From: Myxococcales bacterium
GTDB taxonomy: Bacteria; Myxococcota_A; UBA9160; UBA4427
Assembly: GCA_014240165.1 (NCBI GenBank)
Contig: JAAZXM010000048.1
Location: 1 to 32,188, forward strand
Reading direction: 5' to 3'
DNA length: 32,188 bases
The first letter of the stretch is position 1. Every line of letters starts with the position of its first letter. The translations under genes were made by a program, and so were the position numbers. Below the pieces are notes generated by a model. The model was not told the DNA's origin. It made no database searches and saw nothing but the letters and a program-made list of their open reading frames with translations. Shown here piece after piece: positions 7,618-15,364 of the stretch.

Positions 7618-9417
7618 TCAGGCTCCTGCTGAACTATCGGGCTCTGACTCGCTCCGCTTCGCTGATGCCAGGGCTTCGATTCGACTCCAGATTTGGCTCT
7701 CCAATTCACCGAAATCGATCGGCTTCTCAACCCAGCGCCCGGGCAACTCTTCCAAGAAACTGGCCAATTCCTCGGCGAAAACTCCCCCAGTCATGAAGAG
7801 CATCCGCTCCGCCGCATCTGGACATTTTTCCTGCAACTCGGCATGGATCTCCATCCCGCTCATCTTGGGCATCATCAGATCGCAGAGAACGATATCGAAA
7901 TCGCCCGAGACGATCCGAGCGATTGCTCGGCGGCCATCGCTTTCGACACTGACAACATGGTGCGCAAGCGCATTTTCGAGGTAGCTCAAAACCCGCTCCT
8001 CGTCGTCGATGACCAAAACGTTCAAGCGCGAGTCCTCGTGCTCGGACTGCCCTCCCGTCAGACTGATGAACTCGGAAAGCCTCTCCTCCTCGTCTGCATA
8101 GGGCTGCAAGGTCACAGCGAAGGTTGTGCCCTTGGGAGACGAATACTCGACATCGATAGTGCCACCCATTGCCTGGAGAACGTTCCGCGTGATCGAGAGC
8201 CCCATTCCCATGCCGAAGCCGACGGCTTTAGTCGTTACGAAGGGCTCAAAAATCCGATCCGTAATCTCGGGTTGGATGCCGGTGCCGGTATCCATCACTT
8301 TCAGCAGGATTCGATCTTCTCTTCGCTCAACCGAGACTCGAATGAAATTCGAATCACTGAACCCGGGCTCGATGGCATGGGCTGCATTCGTCAAGAGATT
8401 GATCAATACCTGTAGAATGCGACCGTGGTTGCCCAGAATCAATATCCCGGGCGGGCACTCCACGACGAGTTGCGCGCGATGGCGAATCTCATTGCTCGTC
8501 ATCTTGGTCGCTCGCTCGATCGTACGGCCAAGATCAATGGGTTCGATCTTCTCCTCGCCGGAATGAGAGAATGTCTTGAGATCCCGTACCAGGCTGGCCA
8601 CGCGGTACGCGCCTTCGATAGCTTCGGAGAGCATCTCGCCATCATCCGAGGTTTCCGGATCATCGGCAGCCGCCAACCGACCTTGCAATAATTCGAGATT
8701 TCCGATCACGTAGGTCAGCGGGTTGTTGATTTCGTGGGCCATGCCTGCAGCCAGGCTACCCATCGACGCCGCCCGCTCTGTACGAACCACACGCTCCTGC
8801 ATTTGGCTGCGCTGGTTGATCTCGTAGGTCAGCTCGTCGTTGACGCGTTCGAGCAGTGATCGCGCGTGTTTTTGCTGGCTCGCCAACGCCGCCAAGATGA
8901 CGCCGATGGCAACCACCGCAGAGAGCCGATTGACAAGACTCTGCTCCGCGTGCAGCTCTTCCGGCACGTAATTTGGGATTTCGAAACCGTATTGCGGCGC
9001 CAGATAGAAGAGCAGCGTCGCCAGGAAAACGACGCCGGTAAAGAACCAGCCGACCCTCGCGTTGACAAGCAGAGCTCCGAGCATCGGGATCACGTAGAGC
9101 CAGCCAAAATTCGGATCCTCGATTCCTCCCGAACAGTAGTTGCTGTAGAGCAGGAGGAGGAGCAGAGCCGAGGTAACGATCAACCCTCCCTGCCCGCCTT
9201 TCCCCCGCCTGCGAGTCCAGAGGACGACCGCCATAGCGAAGAGAGACGCCAGCCCCACAGCCCAGGAGAGGCTCGGAATCCCCAATGCGTGGTACCGGTA
9301 TACGAAAACGGGCGCCATGGCCATGAACATCGCGGTGACGGCCGTCAGCACACGGATACGCCGAATCTCCTCGGCGCGCAGAATATTCGAGCGAGTATGA
9401 ATAGAGGGGTCGGCCAC
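7618..9417 (-). CDS. Membrane hybrid histidine kinase with C-terminal receiver
   Basis: A 599-residue two-component sensor. About six hydrophobic segments span residues 22-180, with a short SGGIEDPNFGW loop, then a coiled linker. The HisKA domain has the H-box GMAHEINNPL (phospho-His228). The ATPase domain has N-box LINLLTNAAHAI, G1 DTGTGI, F-box FEPFVTTK and G2 GMGMGLSI. A receiver domain follows, with acidic pair Asp471/472, phospho-acceptor Asp513 in LCDLMMP, Thr543 and Lys565 in VEKPID. All catalytic residues are present. No output domain is attached, so phosphate is probably passed on to a separate phosphotransfer protein or the receiver is regulatory. The start is GTG 9417 with only a weak GGGCGG upstream. 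No separate response regulator lies in the window, so the stimulus and target are unknown. Confidence 0.92.
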   Translation of the reverse strand: MADPSIHTRSNILRAEEIRRIRVLTAVTAMFMAMAPVFVYRYHALGIPSLSWAVGLASLFAMAVVLWTRRRGKGGQGGLIVTSALLLLLLYSNYCSGGIEDPNFGWLYVIPMLGALLVNARVGWFFTGVVFLATLLFYLAPQYGFEIPNYVPEELHAEQSLVNRLSAVVAIGVILAALASQQKHARSLLERVNDELTYEINQRSQMQERVVRTERAASMGSLAAGMAHEINNPLTYVIGNLELLQGRLAAADDPETSDDGEMLSEAIEGAYRVASLVRDLKTFSHSGEEKIEPIDLGRTIERATKMTSNEIRHRAQLVVECPPGILILGNHGRILQVLINLLTNAAHAIEPGFSDSNFIRVSVERREDRILLKVMDTGTGIQPEITDRIFEPFVTTKAVGFGMGMGLSITRNVLQAMGGTIDVEYSSPKGTTFAVTLQPYADEEERLSEFISLTGGQSEHEDSRLNVLVIDDEERVLSYLENALAHHVVSVESDGRRAIARIVSGDFDIVLCDLMMPKMSGMEIHAELQEKCPDAAERMLFMTGGVFAEELASFLEELPGRWVEKPIDFGELESQIWSRIEALASAKRSESEPDSSAGA

Positions 9418-9589
9418 TGACCGCCCAGTCTACCCGAACAGCAGCATCCATTGAACTCGCGAACAGGCCCCCGTAATCAGTACCCCGCCTGGCGGAGCCT
9501 AAAAAGCCTCTAGGGAAGAACCCCCATTAAGAAAAGCCTGATCGGGTTCGTGCCAGACAATTGGAGTCTGTGCGCGCCTGTCTGTGCGT

Positions 9590-10366
9590 CTAGCGATTCT
9601 CGAAGGACGGATCGCGTTTTTCGAGAAAGGCGTCCATTCCCTCGCAATGATCGTCGGAGGCGAAAACCAGCCCGAACGCTTTCTGCTCCAGGGCGTGGGC
9701 GGTCCGAACGTCCGCATCCTGGCCCTCCTGAATCACATCCTTGGCCAGGGCCACGGCCAGGGGCCCGCGGGAGGCCGCACTCTCCCCCGCCGCCAGGGCC
9801 TTGGCCATCAACTCCTCCGGGGCGAAGACCCGGTTGGCCAGGCCAATCCGAAGAGCATCGTCGGCGCGAATGGGGTCTCCCGAAAGAATCAACTCCTTTG
9901 CCCAGGCGACCCCGACGCGGCGAACCAGCCGGCTCGTTCCGCCGAAACCTGGGATCAGCCCCAACGCCACCTCGGGCTGACCGAAGCGCGCCTTCTCGGA
10001 TGCGTAGATCCAATCGCAGGCCAGGGCCAACTCGCAGCCCCCGCCCAGGGCGAAGCCGTTGACCGCGGCAAGGGTCGGAATCCGCAATTCTTCGAGCGCC
10101 GCAAATGTCTCGTGGCCGAGCTTCGAGAAGAGCGCAGCCCCGGTTGAATCCAGTTTCCGCATCTCGGCGATATCCGCCCCGGCCGCGAAGGCCCTGCCCT
10201 CTCCGGTCAGGACCAGGGCCCTGACGCTCTCATCGTCCGCCACCTCGGCCACCGCCTCGCCGATGTCGAGCAACGTGGCGCGGTCGAGGGCATTCAGGGC
10301 ATCGGGCCTGTTCAGGGTGAGCACCGCCACGTTGCCTTGCCGTTCGCTTCGTACCCATTCGCCCAT
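9590..10366 (-). CDS. Enoyl-CoA hydratase/isomerase (crotonase family)
   Basis: A 258-residue crotonase-fold enzyme of normal family length. The CoA/oxyanion segments are visible in AFAAGADIAEM and NGFALGGGCELALACD. Both catalytic glutamates of true hydratases are present: Glu112 in GGGCE and Glu132 in FGQPEVALGLIPGFGG. This supports hydration of 2-enoyl-CoA in fatty-acid beta-oxidation or a related degradation route, in the cytoplasm. ATG 10366 is preceded by AAGGAGAG about 10 nt upstream. It stands alone on the minus strand, 172 bp upstream of the kinase gene, and diverges from the DUF1499 gene. The exact chain-length preference cannot be read from the sequence. Confidence 0.93.
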   Translation of the reverse strand: MGEWVRSERQGNVAVLTLNRPDALNALDRATLLDIGEAVAEVADDESVRALVLTGEGRAFAAGADIAEMRKLDSTGAALFSKLGHETFAALEELRIPTLAAVNGFALGGGCELALACDWIYASEKARFGQPEVALGLIPGFGGTSRLVRRVGVAWAKELILSGDPIRADDALRIGLANRVFAPEELMAKALAAGESAASRGPLAVALAKDVIQEGQDADVRTAHALEQKAFGLVFASDDHCEGMDAFLEKRDPSFENR

Positions 10367-10593
10367 GAGTGCAGCTCTCCTTCGCCTGGCAGCGGATTCG
10401 GATCAGACACTCCACCCGATGCCCGCCTACGATGAATGATCGCGGGAGATTAGCCGCCTGTTCCAGGGAAAGGGACGCTGAAATTCACGCATTCGGCCAG
10501 GGCGGAGGACCCGGCCAGGCCATCCCCGCGGCGGGTGCATCGGATCGCCCCCGGATGCGGGCGTGGTATGCTGCGGCCTCTTCATACAGACCC

Positions 10594-10599
10594 GGGGGA
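10594..10599 (+). promoter_or_regulatory. Shine-Dalgarno deciding the DUF1499 start
   Basis: GGGGGA lies 5 nt before ATG 10605. The longer frame from GTG 10563 would add a Cys-rich extension without its own site, so ATG 10605 is used. Confidence 0.6.
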
Positions 10600-10604
10600 A
10601 AATC

Positions 10605-11354
10605 ATGTCAAACGAAAGCTCAGCCGCCGCTTCCTTTGCGTATTACGCCGGCATTGCGGGGGTCTCACTCGCCCTGCTCGGAATCTTGGGAATCCAGGTC
10701 GGCCTGCTTCCTCCGCTCACCGGGTTCTACCTCTTCAGCCTCGGCACCCTGGTCGGAGGGCTCTTCACCCTCGTCATGGGGGCAATCGCGCTTTTCACCA
10801 CCCGAAACCTTTCCGCGGGTCAAGCTAAAAAACGCGCCCGAATCGCCACCGGTCTCGGAGTCGTCTTGATGGGCATAGTTCTGACCGCGGGAATGCCCGG
10901 ACGCGAGTTTCCCCCGATCAACGACATCACGACGAACCTCGAAGATCCTCCGGAGTTCGCCCCGGCCAGCCGCGTCCCCGACTACGCGGACTTCGACATG
11001 AACTACCCCGCCGACTTCATCCCCATCGTTCGGGAAGCCTACCCGGAACTCGAGACCATCAAGGTGCCCCTTCGCGCGGGTAGGACGTATGCCAAAGCCC
11101 TTGAGACCGCGCGCAACCTCGGCTGGGAAATCACCGATGAAAATCGTGCCGGGGGCAGCTTCGACGCCACCGACACCACGCAAATCTTTCGCTTCGTCGA
11201 TGACATCACCGTGCGTGTCCGCGGGCAGAGTTCCGGATCTGCAATCGATATCCGCTCGCGCTCCCGCGTAGGGCGCGGTGATCTCGGGGCCAATGCCCTG
11301 CGGATCCAGGCCTATGCCGAGGCGCTCGCCGGCGACTCCGGAGCAGCTCATTAG
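10605..11354 (+). CDS. Membrane protein with DUF1499 domain
   Basis: A 249-residue protein with three predicted membrane segments (about residues 13-34, 41-65 and 79-96). They are followed by a soluble DUF1499-type domain running from DYADFDMNYPADFIP through ETARNLGWEITDENRAGGSFDATDTTQIFRFVDDITVRV to the basic IRSRSRVGRGDLGANALRI segment, which is the family signature. No enzymatic residues are recognised and the family function is unknown. The gene is monocistronic here: divergent from the enoyl-CoA hydratase (238 bp shared upstream region with no convincing promoter hexamers except a weak TATGCT at 10567) and convergent with the acyl-CoA synthetase. Confidence 0.8.
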   Translation: MSNESSAAASFAYYAGIAGVSLALLGILGIQVGLLPPLTGFYLFSLGTLVGGLFTLVMGAIALFTTRNLSAGQAKKRARIATGLGVVLMGIVLTAGMPGREFPPINDITTNLEDPPEFAPASRVPDYADFDMNYPADFIPIVREAYPELETIKVPLRAGRTYAKALETARNLGWEITDENRAGGSFDATDTTQIFRFVDDITVRVRGQSSGSAIDIRSRSRVGRGDLGANALRIQAYAEALAGDSGAAH

Positions 11355-11374
11355 GATCTGAACCCAGGGGCGTC

Positions 11375-11407
11375 GGATTCAAGATCAGCCGACTTAGAGC
11401 TGAATCC
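11375..11407. repeat. Inverted repeat at a convergent gene junction
   Basis: GGATTCA (11375-11381) and TGAATCC (11401-11407) are perfectly complementary, and a nested GTCGG (11372-11376)/CCGAC (11389-11393) could form instead. It lies between the convergent DUF1499 and acyl-CoA synthetase genes, so a role in transcript ends is possible. There is no U-tract on either strand, so it is not called a terminator. Confidence 0.35.
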
Positions 11408-11414
11408 CAGCCCG

Positions 11415-13052
11415 CTAAGTGACCGGGTCGCCCAACGCCTCCACCGCCGTCTGCTTGGCCCAGCGATAGTCCGCCTTGCCACTGGGCGCACGGACGATCG
11501 CCTCCACGAAAATAAAGACCTTCGGGAGCTTGTAGCGGGTGATGTGCTCGTTCGCGGTTGAACGCAGTTCATCTTCGCTGGCCTCGGCGCCTTCGCGAAG
11601 CTGTACGATGGCCGTGACCTGGTTGCCCCAGCGCTCGCTCGGAGTCCCGCACACCACGCAATCGTAGACAGAGGAATGGTTTTTCAGAGCGAGTTCGACT
11701 TCCTCGGCGAATATTTTTTCTCCGCCGCTATTGATCGTGACCGAGTCCCGGCCGAGCAAGCTCAGCCTCCCATCGGATTCCATGAGAGCCCGATCGCCCG
11801 GCACCGCGTAGCGCACTCCGTCCACCACGGGGAATGTCTGCTGGGTCTTGGCTTCGTCCTTGTAATAGCCCAGGGGCATCCAGCCCCGTCGCGCCAGCCA
11901 ACCCCGTTCGTCGGAACCGGGCTCGACCCGATGGGCGAGATCATCCGAGAGCACCACGTTGTCCTCACCGAGTTCGAATTGCCCGGTACTCACCCCCGCA
12001 CTCCGGCTGGATATGTGTTTTCCCTGGGCGCCCGACTCCGAGGAGCCCAATGTATCGAGGATGCGAACCTGGGGAAGTAATTCGATCAACTCCTCTTTGA
12101 GAGAAGCGCTGAAGATCGCTCCGCCCGACGTAACCAGGAAAAGCTCGGAGAGGTCGTAATCCTTCTTGCGCAATTGATCGATCAGGGGCCGTGCGAAGGC
12201 ATCGCCGACGATCGCGAGAGATTGCCCCCTCTCGCGCTCCAGGGTCGACCAGATATCGTCGGCGTCCAGGCGCTCCACTTCGGACTGAACCAGCACCGTA
12301 CCGCCCACATGCCACATATTGAACGCGACCCAATGCGCAGCGCCGTGCATGAACGGCGGCGCGGGCAGCGAGCGAATGCCAGGCCGGGAAAGCGCCTTTT
12401 TCTGCATGGACTCCAGGCTCAGGGGTGGCCCGCCGGTCAGCGCCGAGTAGATGACCTCCTCGTGGCGCCAGAGCACGCCCTTGGGCATACCCGTGGTGCC
12501 GCCGGTATAGAGGATATAGAGATCATCCGGAGAGAGATCGTCGGGCAGGGGCGCCGGCTCCGCTTGGGCCAGCGCCGCCTCGTACTCCAGCGCGCCATCG
12601 AGAAGGGGCTGGCCGCTGCCATCTTCCACTTGGATAAAGAGGCGAAGGCCGGGCAACTTTTCCCGAATCCTGGCGAGGGTGGGGGCGAAGGCGGCGTGAT
12701 AGATCACCACCCGGGCATCGGAGTTGTCGAAGAGGTAGAGAAGTTCCTCGTCGACGTACCGGTAATTGACGTTGATCGGGGCGCAGCGCGCCTTGAAGGC
12801 CCCCAGCATGCCCTCGAGGTACTCGTTCCCGTTGTGCAGATAGAGGGCCACATGATCCTGACCCGACTCCCAACCCTCGAGGCCACCCCGCTCGGTATGA
12901 CAACCGAGACCCTCGCTTCGGAGCAGATCGGCCAGGCGGCGGGTGCGGTCGGTCACCTCCGACCAACTCAGGCGCCGATCGCGGAAGACGATGCACTCGC
13001 GCTCGGGGATGGCTTCAGCGATGGCTTCGTGGATCCGCGCAAGGTTCATCAT
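11415..13052 (-). CDS. Acyl-CoA synthetase / AMP-dependent ligase (FadD-like)
   Basis: A 545-residue ANL-superfamily adenylating enzyme that activates a carboxylic acid with ATP and CoA. Visible motifs are the P-loop YTGGTTGMPKG (about 182-192), the A5 region DTLGSSESG, PGDRALMESDG with LLGRDSVTINSGGEKIF (A7/A8 hinge) and the catalytic Lys526 in APSGKADY. The length and the FMHGAAHW segment resemble the FadD17/FadD19-like acyl-CoA synthetases found near sterol and branched-acid genes in actinobacteria and related lineages. Two ATGs are adjacent (13052 and 13049), with GGAG about 10 nt upstream. It is downstream of the toroid gene on the same strand (85-bp gap holding a hairpin), so it may belong to the rlmI-toroid transcript. 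The substrate acid is unknown. Confidence 0.92.
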   Translation of the reverse strand: MMNLARIHEAIAEAIPERECIVFRDRRLSWSEVTDRTRRLADLLRSEGLGCHTERGGLEGWESGQDHVALYLHNGNEYLEGMLGAFKARCAPINVNYRYVDEELLYLFDNSDARVVIYHAAFAPTLARIREKLPGLRLFIQVEDGSGQPLLDGALEYEAALAQAEPAPLPDDLSPDDLYILYTGGTTGMPKGVLWRHEEVIYSALTGGPPLSLESMQKKALSRPGIRSLPAPPFMHGAAHWVAFNMWHVGGTVLVQSEVERLDADDIWSTLERERGQSLAIVGDAFARPLIDQLRKKDYDLSELFLVTSGGAIFSASLKEELIELLPQVRILDTLGSSESGAQGKHISSRSAGVSTGQFELGEDNVVLSDDLAHRVEPGSDERGWLARRGWMPLGYYKDEAKTQQTFPVVDGVRYAVPGDRALMESDGRLSLLGRDSVTINSGGEKIFAEEVELALKNHSSVYDCVVCGTPSERWGNQVTAIVQLREGAEASEDELRSTANEHITRYKLPKVFIFVEAIVRAPSGKADYRWAKQTAVEALGDPVT

Positions 13053-13100
13053 GGGGCCGGACGCTCCGGAATTTCAAGTTGAAGTGGGCAAGGCTGCCTC

Positions 13101-13131
13101 TCGTCTGTGCAAACTGCAAGCGAACAGACGA
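13101..13131. repeat. Intergenic hairpin upstream of the acyl-CoA synthetase
   Basis: TCGTCTGT (13101-13108) and ACAGACGA (13124-13131) form a perfect 8-bp stem with a 15-nt loop that itself holds TGCA-AAC-TGCA. It fills the gap between the toroid gene and the acyl-CoA synthetase start. It has no U-tract; an mRNA processing site or protein site is possible. Confidence 0.4.
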
Positions 13132-13137
13132 AGCGTT

Positions 13138-14076
13138 TCAGAGGCCTTCGCATAGGCGAATCGTTCCCAGCATGGCGTCGAGGGTGGCCTCCACCCGAGT
13201 CGCATCCTCGCCCGCTGCAAATTCGGCGAAGCCGCCGTCGGCCCCCTGCTCGCCCAGCAGATCCGTCAGAAGCAGGAAGGGCTCGAGGCTGGCGCCAGGC
13301 ACGGCCAGGCTCTGACAATGAAGCAGGGTGCGTAGGGTGAGGACAGCTTCAAAAACCCGCATACGATGGGAGCGCTCGAGTTCGCGGCCAATCCATTGAA
13401 GGGCACTATCCGCCATGTCATGGCCCACGTTGGTAAAGAAGACGCCGAATGCTGTCAGGGCCTCCCATTCGCGACCCGATACGCGATCCGGGCTGAACAG
13501 TCCCGCCATGAATTCGCCTGCGGCATCGAGAACCTCGGGCCGAACAACCCGGGTCCGGCCCAGCAGCCCGGCGAGCATGCCCGAGACGAAGAGCCGTTTT
13601 TCGGGCTCGCTCTCCCCAGCGCCCCAGGATCCATCGACGCCCTGGCTCGAGCCCGCGAACCTTGCGGCACCCTCGACACAGGGGTGGTGCTGAGCGCCCA
13701 AATCGGAGAGCGCCACCAGGGCTTCGAGCGTTCCCAGAAGAGGCGTATCCAGCCCCGCTGCCCTTGCGCTGTCCAGGCCCGGCGCGCCCGCCTGGCTCAA
13801 GCCAAGGAGAGGGAAGGAGCCATCGGCGAGTTGGGTATCCGCGATGGCCCGGGCACAGTCCTCCACCGGCTCGGCCCCGAGCAAGCCGCGAACCCGAAGC
13901 CTCGCAAGCGCATTGCCGTGTTGGTCGACGAAGCCCAGGGCTTCCTCGAGCGCCGTCGCAGCCCGTCGACGCAAGGCATCGACCTCATCGGGCGTGGGCG
14001 CGTACGCAACGACGCCCTCCCCCGCTCCATCGGTGCCCCCCCCCACGACCAGCCCTTCGCTGCGCACTCGGCTCAA
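13138..14076 (-). CDS. Alpha-toroid protein with QW-like repeats, function unknown
   Basis: A 312-residue, mostly helical protein with three QW-like motifs: QLADGSF (82-88), QGVDGSW (145-151) and QGADGGF (277-283). Such motifs occur in the alpha/alpha-barrel of terpene cyclases, prenyltransferases and related toroid proteins. No class II cyclase DxDD motif and no prenyltransferase zinc site are evident, and the length is about half of a squalene-hopene cyclase, so an enzymatic cyclase role is doubtful. The TTG start at 14076 overlaps the stop of the rlmI-type gene (TTGA, 4-nt overlap), indicating translational coupling. The acyl-CoA synthetase follows. I do not recognise a named family; a single-domain toroid that binds a lipid or a protein partner is a reasonable guess. 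Confidence 0.7.
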   Translation of the reverse strand: MSRVRSEGLVVGGGTDGAGEGVVAYAPTPDEVDALRRRAATALEEALGFVDQHGNALARLRVRGLLGAEPVEDCARAIADTQLADGSFPLLGLSQAGAPGLDSARAAGLDTPLLGTLEALVALSDLGAQHHPCVEGAARFAGSSQGVDGSWGAGESEPEKRLFVSGMLAGLLGRTRVVRPEVLDAAGEFMAGLFSPDRVSGREWEALTAFGVFFTNVGHDMADSALQWIGRELERSHRMRVFEAVLTLRTLLHCQSLAVPGASLEPFLLLTDLLGEQGADGGFAEFAAGEDATRVEATLDAMLGTIRLCEGL

Positions 14077-15272
14077 GGGAGCGGCTCCGGCCCTGCTTTC
14101 ACCTCGAGCAGGCAGCCATGCAAATAGCGTCCCTCGGGATGATGCACCGAGAAGGCATGGTCGGCGGGCGCGCCCAGGGTGCGGAGCCAGTCCACGCCGC
14201 GCCCGGCATCCAGAGCGGCAGAGAAGACGACCTTCTGAAAGAGATCGGGATCAATATGATGCGAGCAGTTGAAGGTCAGAATCAGGGCCCCGGGCGCCGC
14301 GGAGCGCAGGCCGTGCAATAGCATGTCCTTATAGGCGCGAGCCGCGCCCTGAACCGAACGCCGAGATCGCGCCAGGGGCGGAGGGTCGAGCACGATAAGG
14401 TCGAAGCGCTCTCCCGCCGACGCCGCCGCGCGCAGCGCCTCGAAGGCATCGCCCCGCCGGATCTCCCTCGGGCATTCCACGGCGTTGCGGTCGAGGTTCT
14501 CGGCGGCACCGGCCAGGGCCTTCTCCGAGGAATCCATCAGAACGAGACTCGCCGCGCCGCCCTTCCCCGCGGCCACCGCAAAACCGCCGCTATAGCTGAA
14601 CGCGTCCAGCATACGGCGACCCTGAGCGATGCTTTCGACCAGGTCCCGAGCATCGCGCTGATCCAGGTAGAAGCCGGTCTTCTGGCCCTGCCTGAAATCC
14701 ACTGCGTAACGCCGCCCCCGTTCCTCGATCGTCGTTTCATGCGGGGGATCGCCCCAAAGCGTTCCCTCTTCGGAAGGAATCTTCTCGCGGCGCGCCGAGC
14801 GATCGTCTCGCCGCCGATAACCGTGGGGCAACTCGGTCAACGCTTCGAGCTTCTGGGCGATTTCCGCCGCCCGGGCGTGCATGCCGGCGGTCAAGAATTT
14901 GGCGACGACCACGTCGCCGAAGCGATCCACCACGAGCCCCGGCAGACCGTCGCTCTCCGCGTTGACCAGGCGCAGCGCATTCGTCCCCTGGAGCAAAGGG
15001 TGATCCCGGCGGCGGGCGATGGCGGCCTCGAGGCGATCGCCCAGAAGCCCCTCCCCGGGATCGTCCTTGCCGAAAGCGAGCAAACGCACTCGAATACTCG
15101 AGTGGGGCGAGTAGTGTCCATAACCCAGAACCTCGCCCGTGCTGGAAAGCACCCGGACCCAGGCCCCCGCAGCTTTGGCACCGGGCTCAACGTCGACGCC
15201 CCCCGAGAGCAACCAGGGATGTTGGCGACGCAGGGACGACTCGCGACCCGAAGAGAGAATGACTTCCGGCAT
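14073..15272 (-). CDS. rlmI: RlmI-type 23S rRNA (cytosine-C5) methyltransferase
   Basis: A class I SAM-dependent methyltransferase with an N-terminal PUA domain. From ATG 15272 it is 399 residues, almost the length of E. coli RlmI (396). The N-terminus VILSSGRESSLRRQHPWLLSGGV is the PUA start typical of the family; the longer frame up to 15524 adds low-complexity residues and is rejected, and ATG 15293 is possible. The catalytic domain has GFYLDQRDAR, the SAM-binding motif LDAFSYSGGFAVAA, acidic LMDSS, and motif IV LDPPPLARS; FNCSHHID carries the catalytic Cys. It is expected to make m5C in 23S rRNA (position 1962 in E. coli). It heads a minus-strand group with the toroid gene overlapped by 4 nt. 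Related proteins can modify other targets, so the position is inferred. Confidence 0.85.
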   Translation of the reverse strand: MPEVILSSGRESSLRRQHPWLLSGGVDVEPGAKAAGAWVRVLSSTGEVLGYGHYSPHSSIRVRLLAFGKDDPGEGLLGDRLEAAIARRRDHPLLQGTNALRLVNAESDGLPGLVVDRFGDVVVAKFLTAGMHARAAEIAQKLEALTELPHGYRRRDDRSARREKIPSEEGTLWGDPPHETTIEERGRRYAVDFRQGQKTGFYLDQRDARDLVESIAQGRRMLDAFSYSGGFAVAAGKGGAASLVLMDSSEKALAGAAENLDRNAVECPREIRRGDAFEALRAAASAGERFDLIVLDPPPLARSRRSVQGAARAYKDMLLHGLRSAAPGALILTFNCSHHIDPDLFQKVVFSAALDAGRGVDWLRTLGAPADHAFSVHHPEGRYLHGCLLEVKAGPEPLP

Positions 15273-15364
15273 GATTCCCCGAGGTTCGTCCATCCGACCC
15301 GTCCCAACAAGCGCCAGTCCCGCTAGACTCGGTCGCCCACTCTCAAAATCGGACAACTCTTCTC

